Assembly: GCF_002943425.1 (NCBI RefSeq)
Contig: NZ_PTRA01000010.1
Span: forward strand, 1-64,000
Reading direction: 5' to 3'
DNA: 64,000 nucleotides
DNA from: Siphonobacter curvatus
GTDB lineage: Bacteria > Bacteroidota > Bacteroidia > Cytophagales > Spirosomataceae
Below are positions 18,746 to 29,036 of the stretch, in pieces. The position numbers and the translations under genes are program-made. Position 1 is the first letter of the stretch; the number at the start of each line of letters is the position of its first letter. The notes below the pieces were generated by a model. It saw only the letters and a list, made by a program, of their open reading frames with translations. It did not search any database and was not told the DNA's origin.

Positions 18746-19843
18746 TTACCCGATGAGGTGTTCAATTTGCATTTTACTCGAGCGGCGGAAGACCTCCACA
18801 TCCTTCTCCACCATCTCCCGAACCAGCATCGCCAGATCGTACTTAGGCTCCCAGCCCAGCTTCGTCTTCGACTTGGTCGGATCCCCAATCAACAGCTCCA
18901 CCTCCGTCGGACGGAAGTAGGCCGGATCCACTGCCACTACGCAGCTGCCTGCCTCTAACTGAAATTCTTCGTTGGAGCAGCTCACCACGTAGCCCTTCTC
19001 CTCTACGCCCTCGCCCTTGAAGGCTACTTCCACGCCAATTTCAGCAAAGGCCAGTTTCACAAACTCCCGCACCCGCGTGGTCACCCCCGTGGCAATCACG
19101 TAATCCTCCGGAGTCTCCTGCTGCAGAATCCGCCACATCGCCTCCACGTAATCCTTGGCATGACCCCAGTCCCGCTCGGCGTTCAGATTCCCCAGATACA
19201 AGCACTTCTGCATCCCCAAGCCAATCGCTGCTACCGCCCGCGTGATCTTGCGCGTGACGAAGGTCTCCCCCCGAAGCGGTGATTCGTGGTTAAACAAAAT
19301 CCCGTTGCAGGCGTACATGCCGTAGGCCTCGCGGTAGTTGACCGTGATCCAGTAGCCGTAGAGTTTAGCTACGGCGTAGGGACTCCGGGGATAGAAAGGC
19401 GTCGTCTCCGATTGAGGAACGGCCTGCACTAAGCCATACAGCTCCGAGGTCGAAGCCTGGTAGATTTTCGTCTTCTTCTCCAGACCCAGAATCCGTACCG
19501 CTTCCAGAATCCGAAGCGTGCCGATGCCGTCGGCGTTAGCCGTGTACTCGGGGGTATCAAAGCTCACCTTCACGTGCGACATAGCCGCCAGGTTGTAGAT
19601 CTCATCAGGCTGCGTCTCCTGGATGATGCGAATCAGGTTCGTGGAATCGGTCATGTCCCCGTAGTGCAGCTTGAAGCGCACGTTAGACTCGTGAGGATCC
19701 TGATAGAGATGATCGATCCGCTCGGTGTTGATCAAAGAGGCACGGCGCTTGACACCGTGCACCAGGTAGCCTTTTTCTAAGAGTAACTCCGACAGGTAAG
19801 CGCCGTCTTGGCCGTTCACACCCGTAATTAATGCCGTTTTCAT
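18746..19843 (-). CDS. gmd: GDP-mannose 4,6-dehydratase
   Basis: 365 residues, the usual length. It converts GDP-D-mannose to GDP-4-keto-6-deoxymannose, the first step to GDP-L-fucose. Visible are the Rossmann motif [10 protein letters not shown] (8-17), the STSELYG segment and the catalytic YAVAK (YxxxK). [14 protein letters not shown] is strongly conserved in the family. Codon use differs clearly from its neighbours: AAG, GAG, CTG, ATC and GTG dominate, whereas neighbours mix in AAA, GAA and TTA. This may mean a separate origin or selection for high expression. It is followed directly by the flippase gene and preceded by fcl. Confidence 0.97.
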   Translation of the reverse strand: MKTALITGVNGQDGAYLSELLLEKGYLVHGVKRRASLINTERIDHLYQDPHESNVRFKLHYGDMTDSTNLIRIIQETQPDEIYNLAAMSHVKVSFDTPEYTANADGIGTLRILEAVRILGLEKKTKIYQASTSELYGLVQAVPQSETTPFYPRSPYAVAKLYGYWITVNYREAYGMYACNGILFNHESPLRGETFVTRKITRAVAAIGLGMQKCLYLGNLNAERDWGHAKDYVEAMWRILQQETPEDYVIATGVTTRVREFVKLAFAEIGVEVAFKGEGVEEKGYVVSCSNEEFQLEAGSCVVAVDPAYFRPTEVELLIGDPTKSKTKLGWEPKYDLAMLVREMVEKDVEVFRRSSKMQIEHLIG

Positions 19844-19859
19844 TGGAAGAAAGAATAAG

Positions 19860-20819
19860 TTAATAGGTCACCGGATACGCAGTTCTAGGATTAAGGTGTG
19901 CGCCCAGAAAATCCTGGTAGGTCATTCGCAAGCCTTCTTTTAATGAGGTTCGATGCCGCCAGCCCAACGCGTATAAGGGCGACACGTCCAGGAGTTTCCG
20001 CGGGGCTCCATCGGGTTGGGCGAAGTCGAAGGCAATCTCGCCCGCATAGCCGACCGTGCTTTTCACCAAGTCAGCCAACTCCCGAATACTTATGCCCTCC
20101 CCCGTACCCACGTTCATGGGCTCCCGGCCTTGGTAATGCTGCATGAGATACACGCAAGCATCGGCCAGATCATCGGCAAAGAGAAATTCCCGGCGGGGTG
20201 TACCCGTTCCCCATACGTTCACGCTAGGCGATCCCGCTAGAGTAGCTTGGTGGAACCGCTGCACTAATGCCGGCAGTACCTGGGCCTCTTGCGGGTGGTA
20301 ATTATCTCCCAGCCCGTACACATTGGTGGGTACAGCCGTTATGAAATTGGCTCCGTACTGATCGCGGTAGGCTTGGCAAAGTTTAAGCCCCGCGATTTTA
20401 GCTACGGCGTAGGATTCCGTAAGCGGTTCCAAGGGGCCTTGCAGCAAATAATCCGTCTTTACGGGCTGAGCAGCCAAACGGGGATACATACAGCTACTCC
20501 CCAAAAACAACAGTTTTTTTACCCCATATTGATAAGCCGCGTGCAGGACATTGGCTTCGATCATCAAGTTATCGTAGAGAAACTCCGCCTGGTACGTATC
20601 ATGGGCCGTGAGCCCCCCTACCCGAGCCGCCGCAAGAAATACATACTCGGGTCGCTCCTGAGCAAAGAAACGATTTACTGCTGCCTGATTACGCAAATCG
20701 AGCTCTACCGAACTACGTTTAAGAAGTTTACGATAGCCCCGCTGTTGCAAATGATGGATAAGGGCCCCACCCACCATTCCTCGATGGCCAGCTACATAAA
20801 TTTTACTAGATACGTCCAT
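19860..20819 (-). CDS. fcl: GDP-L-fucose synthase
   Basis: 319 residues. This NADPH-dependent epimerase/reductase completes GDP-L-fucose from the gmd product. The Rossmann motif GHRGMVGG is at residues 11-18, and [12 protein letters not shown] and YAVAKIAG carry the catalytic Ser and Tyr-x3-Lys. The NVYGLGDNY segment is also family-typical. It sits 16 bases upstream of gmd in the same operon, so the polymer very probably contains L-fucose or a derivative. Confidence 0.96.
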   Translation of the reverse strand: MDVSSKIYVAGHRGMVGGALIHHLQQRGYRKLLKRSSVELDLRNQAAVNRFFAQERPEYVFLAAARVGGLTAHDTYQAEFLYDNLMIEANVLHAAYQYGVKKLLFLGSSCMYPRLAAQPVKTDYLLQGPLEPLTESYAVAKIAGLKLCQAYRDQYGANFITAVPTNVYGLGDNYHPQEAQVLPALVQRFHQATLAGSPSVNVWGTGTPRREFLFADDLADACVYLMQHYQGREPMNVGTGEGISIRELADLVKSTVGYAGEIAFDFAQPDGAPRKLLDVSPLYALGWRHRTSLKEGLRMTYQDFLGAHLNPRTAYPVTY

Positions 20820-20843
20820 ACGGGCGATTTAGAGATAAACAAA

Positions 20844-21512
20844 TCAGTGAGCTTTTTCGTCGCCTTGGATCATTTTCTGTACGGTCCACCAGCAAATCTT
20901 CACGTCCAAGCCGGGTGACTGCTTTTTTATGTACCATTGATCGAGTTTCAAGCGATGTTTCATCTGCAACAGATTGGCCTCCCCGCGATAGCCGCGACTT
21001 TGGGCTAAACCGGTGATACCGGGTTTGATGAGGTAACGAATGGCGTAGTCAGGAACCAAATCCCAGTACTGCGCATCGTGTTCCAGCGCGTGCGGCCGGG
21101 GCCCTACAATGCTCATGTCTCCCCAGAGCACGTTTAAAAATTGCGGCATCTCATCCAGATTGGTTTTGCGGAGGAACTTGCCTAGGTTGGTCACACGCGG
21201 ATCGTTGGGAATAGCCTGACAAAAGGGGGCATTGACCTGATACCGCATGGTGCGAAATTTCAAACAGTTAAAGTGGCGTCCGCGCCGACCGGTTCGTCGT
21301 TGAATGTAGAAGATCGGGCCCGGAGAAGAAAGCTTGATCCAAATACCAATCAGGGGTATCATCCAGGAGAGAACCGTTGTGATCACTAGCCCAGCCATCA
21401 GCACATCAAAGGCCCGTTTTCCCCAGACCGGTACGACGGGTGATGAGGCAGGTACTGGTTTAGGTTTGAGACGTAGTTTAGGAACAGTGAATACAGGTTC
21501 TACATAGCTCAT
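20844..21512 (-). CDS. Priming sugar-phosphate transferase (WcaJ/WbaP C-terminal type)
   Basis: About 222 residues from MSYVEPVF; ATGs at 21554 and 21620 are possible but add low-complexity sequence. One membrane segment ([22 protein letters not shown]) is followed by the catalytic domain: [47 protein letters not shown] and the SIVGPRP signature. It transfers a sugar phosphate to undecaprenyl phosphate and so starts each repeat unit. It is the short form without the extra N-terminal membrane domain of WcaJ. Spacing to fcl is 24 bases. Confidence 0.92.
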   Translation of the reverse strand: MSYVEPVFTVPKLRLKPKPVPASSPVVPVWGKRAFDVLMAGLVITTVLSWMIPLIGIWIKLSSPGPIFYIQRRTGRRGRHFNCLKFRTMRYQVNAPFCQAIPNDPRVTNLGKFLRKTNLDEMPQFLNVLWGDMSIVGPRPHALEHDAQYWDLVPDYAIRYLIKPGITGLAQSRGYRGEANLLQMKHRLKLDQWYIKKQSPGLDVKICWWTVQKMIQGDEKAH

Positions 21513-21723
21513 GGTTTCAGGTGTGTTAGTAGCATGGGAGGTAATCGCCCTCATGGGGCTAATCCTGGGCAGTTCCGCTGGGCAAAGCGGGTGGAAGTAG
21601 TGCACGGACGAGTCCGGCACTACCTACCCTTTTCCTGGCATACAGTTGTTCGATTCAGAAGCGATTGGCGTCTAACGCTTCGCTACATACGTTACCTAAG
21701 TCCGTGCGTTCCCCGGGCGGAGG

Positions 21724-24021
21724 TTAGGATAATTTCTGAAGTTCCTTGGGACTATAGGCATATTGATAATAGGCCGAATCCCGTTTGTTCTTACCCATGC
21801 CGTTAAGAATGATATTCAGCTTTTGGAAACGCTGTTCGCGGTACAGTGTATCGAGCGTCTTTAAGTACGTTTTGGGGGTTACATCCTGCCGTACCAGATA
21901 CATCGTTGAATCGGCGTAGGGAGCTATCAACTGAGCATCCGTGACTAGCCCAATGGGTGGGGAGTCGACGAGAATATGCGTAAACCGCTGCCGTAGTTCT
22001 TCAAAGAGTTGCTTGAGCCGTGGGCTACTGAGGAGCTCGGAAGGGTTGGGTGGAATGGGCCCGCTAGGAATGATGTAATAGTTGGTATAGCCGGGGATTT
22101 CGTACAAAATTTCATCCAAGGTAGCTTCTTCGATGAGGTAGTTGGAAATGCCCACGGTATGATTCAGATCCAAACTCTTTTGTAACTGCGGGCGACGCAA
22201 ATCCATTTCTAAAATCACCGTTGGGTAGTTGACCAACGCTAAGCTGGCTCCCAGGTTCAAGGACACAAAAGATTTACCTTCCCCACTGATGCTGGAAGTA
22301 AATAAAAGCACCTGACTGTCCGTAGCCGCCTTTAAAAACTGTAGGTTCGTACGCAGGGACCGGATTTGCTCGCTGAGTACGGACCGGTCCGCAATGACAA
22401 GTCCGCCACCGCCTTTACTCTTAACGACTTCCCCCAGAATGGGAATCTGCGTCACACCTTCCACGTCGTTGCGTTGCATGACGCGGTTATTGACCGAGTC
22501 CCGGCCGTAGATAAAGCCAATGGGTAAGAGAAAGCCTAACAGGGCAAAGGCCAGGTACACGTTTCGCTTGACGGGTTGAATCGGTAACTTCCCGCTACGG
22601 GCCGCATCGACCGTCCGGCTATCGGCAATCGTAGCCGCGTGCGTTACCGCCGTTTCCTCCCGCTTCTTGAGTAAGAACGTATACAGGTCGTTTTTGATGG
22701 CCTGCTGGCGAGAAATATCGAGTAACAGACGCTCCTTACGGGGAATGCCGCGGAGTACCCTTTCCATTTTGGAATTGGTGGCCAGCGTTTGTGCTTTGGA
22801 GGTGACCAGCATGGTACGCATGGTCTGCACATTATCCCGAATGTTGGCTTTCACGTTGCGAATCTGACTCTCCATGATTTGAAGCAATGGGTTCATTTCA
22901 TTGGAAGTCCGCAGGAGTTGCTCCCGCTTGAGTTCCAGTTCAGATACCTGGCCGATTAATCCTAAAAGTACCTGATCATTCAAACCCAGCGTGGAAGGAG
23001 CGCCGCTGCGGTCTTTACCCCGCGAATCCAAATACCGCTCGATGTCACCCAGGGTTCCTAATTGAATATTGATTTCGTTCAATCGGGAGTCGTTTTCCTG
23101 AACGCCGTGCAAGAATTTTTCGGCCTGAACGCTTAGATCCGTAATGCCGTGCGTACTCTTATAAGACTCGACGTCTTTTTCAACCGTTTCCAGCTCGCCC
23201 GAAACCAAACCCAGACGTTCGTCGAGAAAGCTTAAGGTATTTAATGCCGTTTTATTTTTATCACTTATGGCCGCCGCGTTATAGGCTTCAATCAGCCCAT
23301 TCAAAATGGCTTTCGCCTTGGCGGGAACCGGGTCGGTGATGCTTAGTTCAATGACCGTAGACTGTTTACTTTTCGTATCAGCCGTTAACTGGCTTAAGTA
23401 GCCTTCTACCACTTCATCCCGGGACAGGACCTGTACCTGCAGCTCAGGCATGGCTTTGAGGGGTGTCCAGGCCGGAATAAGCCGTAGCTTTCCGTAAGGC
23501 GTTTGAACGCTTTTATTCAAGGGATATTCGACGCCATCGATGGCCACGCGATTATTGCCAGGGAAAGTCACTAGCAAAGGGTTAGCATAGATCGACTCGT
23601 TCAGACGTTCGACGACCACGTGCACGGGTATTAAATCATAAATCTCCCGTTTACCAAAGTTAGATTCTACAAAATAGCGCACATCCAAATCCAGCTTATC
23701 GACCACCTCATCCATGAGGGTATACGACTTTAAAATCTCGATTTCATTATCCACGAGCTTTTGCTGACCGAAGATGTCCAGGCCTTTGAGCATTTCATCA
23801 TTGGCGGCTCCTTTCTGTTCATCCTTTACCAGTAAGCTGGCTTTGGCCCGGTAAATCGGAGCCTGATACAGCAGGTAAACATAGGCCAGCCCTAGGGCAC
23901 AAGCCACAGACAATACAAACCAGGGCCAACTTTTCAGGTAGCGTCGAACGGCCGTCCAAAGTTTGGATTGCTCAGGATCAATGACCTGGTAGACTTCATA
24001 AGCGGTAGCGGGCGTTTCCAT
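21724..24021 (-). CDS. Wzc-like polysaccharide co-polymerase with BY-type tyrosine kinase
   Basis: 765 residues, first gene of the operon. Membrane segments at about 34-51 and 488-506 enclose a long periplasmic Wzz-type domain with coiled coil (about 260-450). The cytoplasmic part is a BY-kinase: Walker A SSISGEGKS (576-584), Walker A' ILEMDLRRP (603-611) and Walker B HILVDSPPIG. The C-terminus carries a tyrosine cluster (SAYYQYAYS) expected to be autophosphorylated. Such proteins control polymer length and link the inner membrane to an outer-membrane Wza channel. No Wza-like gene is next to it. Confidence 0.93.
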   Translation of the reverse strand: METPATAYEVYQVIDPEQSKLWTAVRRYLKSWPWFVLSVACALGLAYVYLLYQAPIYRAKASLLVKDEQKGAANDEMLKGLDIFGQQKLVDNEIEILKSYTLMDEVVDKLDLDVRYFVESNFGKREIYDLIPVHVVVERLNESIYANPLLVTFPGNNRVAIDGVEYPLNKSVQTPYGKLRLIPAWTPLKAMPELQVQVLSRDEVVEGYLSQLTADTKSKQSTVIELSITDPVPAKAKAILNGLIEAYNAAAISDKNKTALNTLSFLDERLGLVSGELETVEKDVESYKSTHGITDLSVQAEKFLHGVQENDSRLNEINIQLGTLGDIERYLDSRGKDRSGAPSTLGLNDQVLLGLIGQVSELELKREQLLRTSNEMNPLLQIMESQIRNVKANIRDNVQTMRTMLVTSKAQTLATNSKMERVLRGIPRKERLLLDISRQQAIKNDLYTFLLKKREETAVTHAATIADSRTVDAARSGKLPIQPVKRNVYLAFALLGFLLPIGFIYGRDSVNNRVMQRNDVEGVTQIPILGEVVKSKGGGGLVIADRSVLSEQIRSLRTNLQFLKAATDSQVLLFTSSISGEGKSFVSLNLGASLALVNYPTVILEMDLRRPQLQKSLDLNHTVGISNYLIEEATLDEILYEIPGYTNYYIIPSGPIPPNPSELLSSPRLKQLFEELRQRFTHILVDSPPIGLVTDAQLIAPYADSTMYLVRQDVTPKTYLKTLDTLYREQRFQKLNIILNGMGKNKRDSAYYQYAYSPKELQKLS

Positions 24022-24935
24022 AAAATTCGGTCAATCAACGGGATTGGGTTTGTAAGGGTATGGGACTATCAAAGGGGCATACGCTGACCATCGCTCCAGC
24101 GTGACAAGCTGAGCTTCGGGCAGGGCGTGCCAGGCTTTCCTATCGGAGAAAGGCACGCGGTTTCGTACGGTTTGGTGGCGGATACAAATCGTTTGCTGCC
24201 CGTTGAGGCAGGTAACGAAAGGATATAGCAATAGCCCGGAAGATCTCACGCTACAAGTTATACGTCTAAACAAAGCCCTGGGCCCGTTCACGCATACCTA
24301 CGTGTACTTCCATTGAGTACTGCTTTAAAGTTTTCTGCTGAGACAACCGCTAGAGGACAAGAAAACGGAGTCTAAAAGACCAAGTCTCTGTTTCTAGAGC
24401 AATCGCTTATGCTACTGTTATGGCTCAAGGGGGATTGACTTAAGCCCGGTGGAAAGATACGTTTCTTGAGGGTAGATTCAGAGCTAATCCTTCCCCTGAC
24501 ACACATGCCTGCATACTAATTCTCAGGTAGTCTTGGTCTGGCGGAGCTAGGACTAACAGCTAAATTTGAAACTAGCACAAGGGGCAACTTGAGCAAGGAA
24601 ACGTACGGATACTAAAAATAGAAGCAGATATGGGCGGAATAATCTGGCCTCAAAGACAACTCGACAATAGTTCAGGTTAAACCGTGTAATGAGTCTGGCC
24701 TCATAATAGAAGCTTAGGTCAAAAGTAATCTTAAATTTCAATTAATTTAATACTTAGCAGGAAAAAATATTTAATTTTTTTAAAATCTAACTAAAGTTCA
24801 GTTTTTCAGTTAATTAATCCTCTTAAAACCCTATTTAGTGGATAAATCGCTGGGTATTATGCTTTTTCAGAAGGCTCTAGCGTACTTACGAAAAGATAAA
24901 GGGTAGATCATTTTCGTTACGGTCCCGAGGATAGA
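24022..24935. other. Intergenic region upstream of the polysaccharide operon
   Basis: About 900 bases without a convincing gene; an 86-codon minus-strand frame at 24031-24291 has no recognisable features. The operon promoter should be here. TACTTTTG at 24727-24720 (minus) fits the -7 element but lacks a -33 TTG at the right distance. Positions 24735-24830 are strongly AT-rich. Confidence 0.4.
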
Positions 24936-24979
24936 CCATCAAAAAAGGTCGCCTTGCCTAAGACGACCTTTTTTGATGG
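24936..24979 (-). terminator. Intrinsic terminator of the DUF2911 gene
   Basis: A 16-bp perfect stem (24936-24951 with 24964-24979) containing runs of six A and six T, 12-base loop. It lies just past the stop of the minus-strand gene at 24990. Confidence 0.8.
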
Positions 24980-24989
24980 TTACGAAACT

Positions 24990-25517
24990 TTATTTCACTT
25001 TAAAATCCACCAGCGTATTCGCCCAAGCCATACTAACGGTACCGGAGTTGGCTACCGTAATGGTAAACTTCTCGGTCATTTGTGGAGCCTTGCGTGCAGG
25101 TACCGTTACCCGTAACACGTCATCGGTCTGCTGGTACTTATAAGCACCCCACTGCTGAGCCGTCTTATTAAAGATGATGGTCCACTCCTTTTCCCCGGGA
25201 ATGGTAAACAGGCCGTACTTACCGGCGGGTAATTTTTTACCTTCTACTTTCAAATCACCCGAAGTTTCAAAGGTGGTGGCCTCATTGGCACCCGTACGCC
25301 ATACCTGACCGTAGGGAGCTATCTTCCCGCTTTTATCCCATACATCGCGGCCCTTTACCGAAGGCTGCGAATACTCAATGGTAATGGTTTTTCCATTGAC
25401 TTTACCCATGGCCTGAGCCGGGGGGCTGGGGCGTTTGGATTTGTCTTCAGGTTGATTTTGAGCAAAGCCTACGAAGGCAAAGCAAAGAACAAGGAGGGTA
25501 AGAAGTGCTTTTTTCAT
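24990..25517 (-). CDS. DUF2911 family secreted protein
   Basis: 175 residues from MKKALLTLL (25517). Signal peptide of about 19 residues ending AFVGFAQ. The body matches the DUF2911 family: PSVKGRDVW, YGQVWRTGANEATTFE, LPAGKYGLFTIPGEKEWTIIFNK and the closing AWANTLVDFKV. The family is common in Bacteroidota; its function is not known. Divergent from the M28 peptidase gene. Confidence 0.9.
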   Translation of the reverse strand: MKKALLTLLVLCFAFVGFAQNQPEDKSKRPSPPAQAMGKVNGKTITIEYSQPSVKGRDVWDKSGKIAPYGQVWRTGANEATTFETSGDLKVEGKKLPAGKYGLFTIPGEKEWTIIFNKTAQQWGAYKYQQTDDVLRVTVPARKAPQMTEKFTITVANSGTVSMAWANTLVDFKVK

Positions 25518-25718
25518 GTGATGCAATACAGTTAAGACCTACAAAAAACGTCGCTACGCATTAAATGTTCGTGATTTTGTGCGGTTTTTTTGATGAATGG
25601 CACCTACAGGCCAAACTTTTCAAGCAATTTAGCAGATATGAAAGCCCTTTTCAAGGTCAGTAAGCTCTCCCAAAGCGCGTCTACCGGGCTTAAAGGCAAG
25701 AACCTAACAGAACACCGA

Positions 25719-27230
25719 ATGAAATTTTTGCTTCAGGCGGCCCTTTGCGGCGTGCTGGCGAGTGCCTCTTTACAGGCCCAAACACCCAAAAAATCCAAAG
25801 CAGCTACCCCAACCAAAGCCTTGCCCGAATTCGCCCTAAAGGAAGCCACGGTCGGGCAACACGTTCGCTTTTTGGCTGCGGATGAAATGCTGGGTCGGCG
25901 TACGGGTGAAATCACCAATAATGTAGCGGCCCGCTACCTGGCTGAATACTACCGCAGTTTGGGGCTTAAACCAGCGGCTGGCGAAGACTACCTGCAAACG
26001 GTAAACCTCGAACGGGTAACGCCCGGCAGTCAGGGTTATTTGACCTACGGTAGTGATACCTTAAAGGTGAAAGAGCATTTCATCAGCTTTTCGGGGGAGT
26101 CGGCCTCGTTTCAGCAGGCTCCCGTCGTTTTTGCGGCCTATGGCCTGGAAAACGATTACCAGGGCCTCGACGTGAAAGGAAAAATTGTCGTTGCTCAGTT
26201 TGGCACGGCCGATGCTAAATCACCCATGGAAGGTTTTGAATCGGCCGAGCAAAAGTCAAAGATCGCGGCTCAGCACGGAGCCTTGGCTTTGATTGAAGTA
26301 TTACCGCCGCAGTTGCCCTGGATGAGCGTAGCCAATTATTTTGGCCGGGAGCAAGTCCGTTTAGCCGCGGACGGTACTTCGCCCGCCTCACTCCCCCACT
26401 TATGGCTGGGCGGAAAAGCAGCCAAAGGTTTCAACCGCGACCAAGTCAAACAACTCTCCGGTCAAACGCCCAGTCAGAGCAAACAGGCGATTCGCTCCTT
26501 TAACGTAGCCGCCGTACTAGAAGGTACGGATCCGGTTCTCAAGCAGGAATACGTGGTTTTATCCGCCCACTTCGATCACGTAGGTACGGGTAAAAACGGG
26601 GGCGGTACCTTTACGGCCGCTGACAGCATCTTCAACGGAACCCGCGACAATGCCTTCGGAACGGCAGCCGTACTCAGTGCCGCCCAGACGCTTACCAGCG
26701 TGAAGCCTAAACGCTCGATTCTGTTTTTAAACTTTACGGGCGAAGAACTCGGGCTCCTGGGTAGTAAGTATTACGCCGAACACCCACTCCTACCCATGAA
26801 ATCCTGCGTGTATAACCTGAATTGCGATGGTGCAGGCTACAATGATACGACGCTGGTTACCGTCATTGGCTTGGAGCGTACGGGTACGCAAACCGAATTT
26901 GAAACCGCCGCGGCGGCGTTTGGATTGAAGGTGAATGCCGATCCCGCCCCCGAGCAGGGACTCTTTGACCGATCCGACAACGTTAGCTTTGCCGCCAAGG
27001 GCGTACCTGCCCCGACGTTTGCGCCCGGCTTCACGAAGTTTGATGCCGGTTTATTTAAATTCTACCATCAGGTCAGTGACAATCCGGACTCGATTAGTTA
27101 TCCGTATTTACTTAAATATTGCCAGACCTACGCTTATGTGGCACGTCTGATTGCCAACCGTGCGAGTCGTCCCCGCTGGAGTAAGGGCGACAAATACGAA
27201 GCCGTCAGTCAGCAATTATACGGTCAATAG
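25719..27230 (+). CDS. M28 family zinc peptidase with PA-like insert
   Basis: 503 residues from MKFLLQAALCG (25719), which gives a signal peptide ending LQAQ; earlier ATGs add non-signal sequence. The M28 zinc site is complete: His284 and Asp286 in LSAHFDHVG, bridging Asp310 in DNAFG, Glu342/Glu343 in TGEELGLLGS, Asp370 in NCDGAG and His450 in FYHQVSDNPD. A protease-associated type domain lies between about residues 110 and 240. It is probably an aminopeptidase exported to the periplasm or beyond. A GC-rich hairpin follows the stop. Confidence 0.92.
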   Translation: MKFLLQAALCGVLASASLQAQTPKKSKAATPTKALPEFALKEATVGQHVRFLAADEMLGRRTGEITNNVAARYLAEYYRSLGLKPAAGEDYLQTVNLERVTPGSQGYLTYGSDTLKVKEHFISFSGESASFQQAPVVFAAYGLENDYQGLDVKGKIVVAQFGTADAKSPMEGFESAEQKSKIAAQHGALALIEVLPPQLPWMSVANYFGREQVRLAADGTSPASLPHLWLGGKAAKGFNRDQVKQLSGQTPSQSKQAIRSFNVAAVLEGTDPVLKQEYVVLSAHFDHVGTGKNGGGTFTAADSIFNGTRDNAFGTAAVLSAAQTLTSVKPKRSILFLNFTGEELGLLGSKYYAEHPLLPMKSCVYNLNCDGAGYNDTTLVTVIGLERTGTQTEFETAAAAFGLKVNADPAPEQGLFDRSDNVSFAAKGVPAPTFAPGFTKFDAGLFKFYHQVSDNPDSISYPYLLKYCQTYAYVARLIANRASRPRWSKGDKYEAVSQQLYGQ

Positions 27231-27237
27231 CAGCGAC

Positions 27238-27270
27238 GCATGGGGGGCCAGGTTTGGACCCCCCATGCCT
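27238..27270 (+). terminator. Hairpin after the M28 peptidase gene
   Basis: A 10-bp GC-rich stem (27238-27247 with 27259-27268) plus three inner pairs, 7 bases past the stop, followed by CTTTCTT. Likely terminator or transcript-stabilising hairpin; the T-run is weak. Confidence 0.55.
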
Positions 27271-27287
27271 TTCTTATCCTTAAACTT

Positions 27288-27575
27288 ATGGCCATGCCGG
27301 CGGAGTTACTCCTTGAGGTCGAACGCATCCATCAGCAGCTTCAGGATCAGACCTATGCCAAACGAAATGCACGGGACCCTTGGGTACGCCACTGGGCCTT
27401 TCAGTGCTTGGTGAAGGCCGGGCTTCTCGTCTCTCGGGGTAAAACGTACTACAGTCTAACCGAAAAAGGCTACGACATTAGCCATAATCCGGGACTACTC
27501 CCCTGGGTAAGCCAGCATGTTCAGCTCAGTTGGTGGGAACAGCTACAATGGAAATTGACCCGGTTGCTGGCTTAA
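27288..27575 (+). CDS. Small unknown protein, winged-helix-like
   Basis: 95 residues from MAMPAELLLEVE (27288) or two codons later. I do not recognise a family. The sequence has an N-terminal helix rich in charge and glutamine, then ALVKAGLLVSRG-like spacing followed by KTYYSLTEKGYDI, which resembles the recognition helix and wing of PadR/MarR-type or other winged-helix domains. The C-terminus is hydrophobic and tryptophan-rich (LSWWEQLQWKLTRLL). It ends 3 bases from the convergent Wzi gene. Confidence 0.55.
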   Translation: MAMPAELLLEVERIHQQLQDQTYAKRNARDPWVRHWAFQCLVKAGLLVSRGKTYYSLTEKGYDISHNPGLLPWVSQHVQLSWWEQLQWKLTRLLA

Positions 27576-27578
27576 CCA

Positions 27579-29036
27579 CTACGGGTGTCCCCAGCCCCCT
27601 ACTTTACGCAGACTGAATAGCAACCCGGCATTCTGGGAAAACAGATCACCCCGATCCAGGGCTAGCTTCAACCCGCCGAAGAGTCCCCGCCCTAAAGGAA
27701 TGGCGGGTAGAGCCACGCTCATGGAAAATTGCCTAAACCGATGCGAATCGGAGCGGAAGGGATCATCTACGTAGGTCGTACGCGTGAGGAGAATCTGCAC
27801 GGGCACCCATACTTGCGCTTCCAAGCCCACATGCCAGGCCCGAAGGGCATTATTATTGACCGAACGTGGCCGGTTTAGATCACTGTAGGTTTGGCGTAGG
27901 GCGTAGGGAATATCTTTGGTGCGGGTAAACAAGGGGGTACCAATGATGTAATTTTCGTGCACCCAGCCGTCTAAATATTGGCCGTTATAAAAGTAGTCGT
28001 CATACCCCTTGGGTCCCCGGCCACTGCGGTTGAGCGTCGTAATATATTCCAGGGTCAGCTGCCGAAGTTGAAAGGCTTTACCAGGGGTCGTTGTTTTCCA
28101 GCGTAGACCGAAGATGCCGTCGGGAAAGTTTTGAAAAGCAACTCCGGACATGTCTTCGTAGGCGTGCTGATGATAGAATAGCAGTTGAAAGCTCCGTAGG
28201 TTGAGTTCCAATCCCAGATCAATCGAACCTAGTTGATTCCCCACCCGATTCAGGGTATCGTGCCCCGTTAACTGATCATTCGCATTTCCTTCCAAACTTC
28301 CCGGCCAGAGTACATTTTTAAACGCGGTCCAGTTGCGAGGCAAGTGGCCATTACGCGTCAAACCCGGTTCGAGGTAAGCGGAATACCCTCCCCATTGGAC
28401 GAAGTGAGTCACGCCACCGTATAGATGCCATTTTTGCTTCCCTAGGCGCACAAACAGGGCTTTGCTGTGCAACCAGACGTTTTTCATGGAATCCGTATCG
28501 GTAAACCAGCCGTGACTCATGAAGGCATTAACCGCCACCCAGCCTTTGGTAAAGCCTAAGGGAGCGTAATCACGCGTTCCTAGCCTTACCTGCGTAATAG
28601 GCACGGCATTTCCCGAATACGCATACGAACCCGAGGTCAACAGGGTGTCCGTCAAGCCGTTTATCTCCCGACGCCGCCCCACGTATAATTCAACATGGCC
28701 CCGCTCCAGCCCTACGTATGCCTGAGGCAGTACCACCTGAGGCGAGCGGGTAAGCTGCCCTACGGCCTGTACACTGGCTTTCAGCGTCCAGTTTCCCGCC
28801 TGCCACCGCCCCCCCAGGCTCCCGTTGAACAAAGCTCCCGGCGAAGCCCAGGGTAAGGCTCCAAACTGATTCGTTCGCAACCAGAAAGGGGTTTGGCTAC
28901 GCTGAGCCGTCCAGCCACTGAGTTCAGCCTGATAATAGAGTCCGGTATGAGACAAGGTATCTGGTCGGTTGAATTGGGCACAGGCCGATCCATACGCCAA
29001 AAACCATAGGCAATACCGAAGGAAACGAAAAGACAT
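27579..29036 (-). CDS. Wzi-family capsule assembly / outer-membrane beta-barrel protein
   Basis: 485 residues with a signal peptide (to about residue 21, GSACAQF). The features fit the Bacteroidota 'capsule assembly Wzi' family: TPFWLRTNQFGALP near the N-terminus, YVGLERGHVELYVGRRRE and alternating aromatic beta strands to the end. Wzi is an outer-membrane lectin-like barrel that holds capsular polysaccharide on the surface. It lies 3.5 kb from the polysaccharide operon and may act on its product. Confidence 0.85.
   Translation of the reverse strand: MSFRFLRYCLWFLAYGSACAQFNRPDTLSHTGLYYQAELSGWTAQRSQTPFWLRTNQFGALPWASPGALFNGSLGGRWQAGNWTLKASVQAVGQLTRSPQVVLPQAYVGLERGHVELYVGRRREINGLTDTLLTSGSYAYSGNAVPITQVRLGTRDYAPLGFTKGWVAVNAFMSHGWFTDTDSMKNVWLHSKALFVRLGKQKWHLYGGVTHFVQWGGYSAYLEPGLTRNGHLPRNWTAFKNVLWPGSLEGNANDQLTGHDTLNRVGNQLGSIDLGLELNLRSFQLLFYHQHAYEDMSGVAFQNFPDGIFGLRWKTTTPGKAFQLRQLTLEYITTLNRSGRGPKGYDDYFYNGQYLDGWVHENYIIGTPLFTRTKDIPYALRQTYSDLNRPRSVNNNALRAWHVGLEAQVWVPVQILLTRTTYVDDPFRSDSHRFRQFSMSVALPAIPLGRGLFGGLKLALDRGDLFSQNAGLLFSLRKVGGWGHP

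Noticed and set aside
24031-24291. 86-codon minus-strand frame directly upstream of the Wzc gene
   Set aside because: No recognisable motif, odd composition and no start signal; the region is more likely the leader of the polysaccharide operon.
24720-24727. TACTTTTG on the minus strand, possible promoter of the polysaccharide operon
   Set aside because: Lacks a -33 element and lies 700 bases from the first gene in an AT-rich tract where chance matches are frequent.
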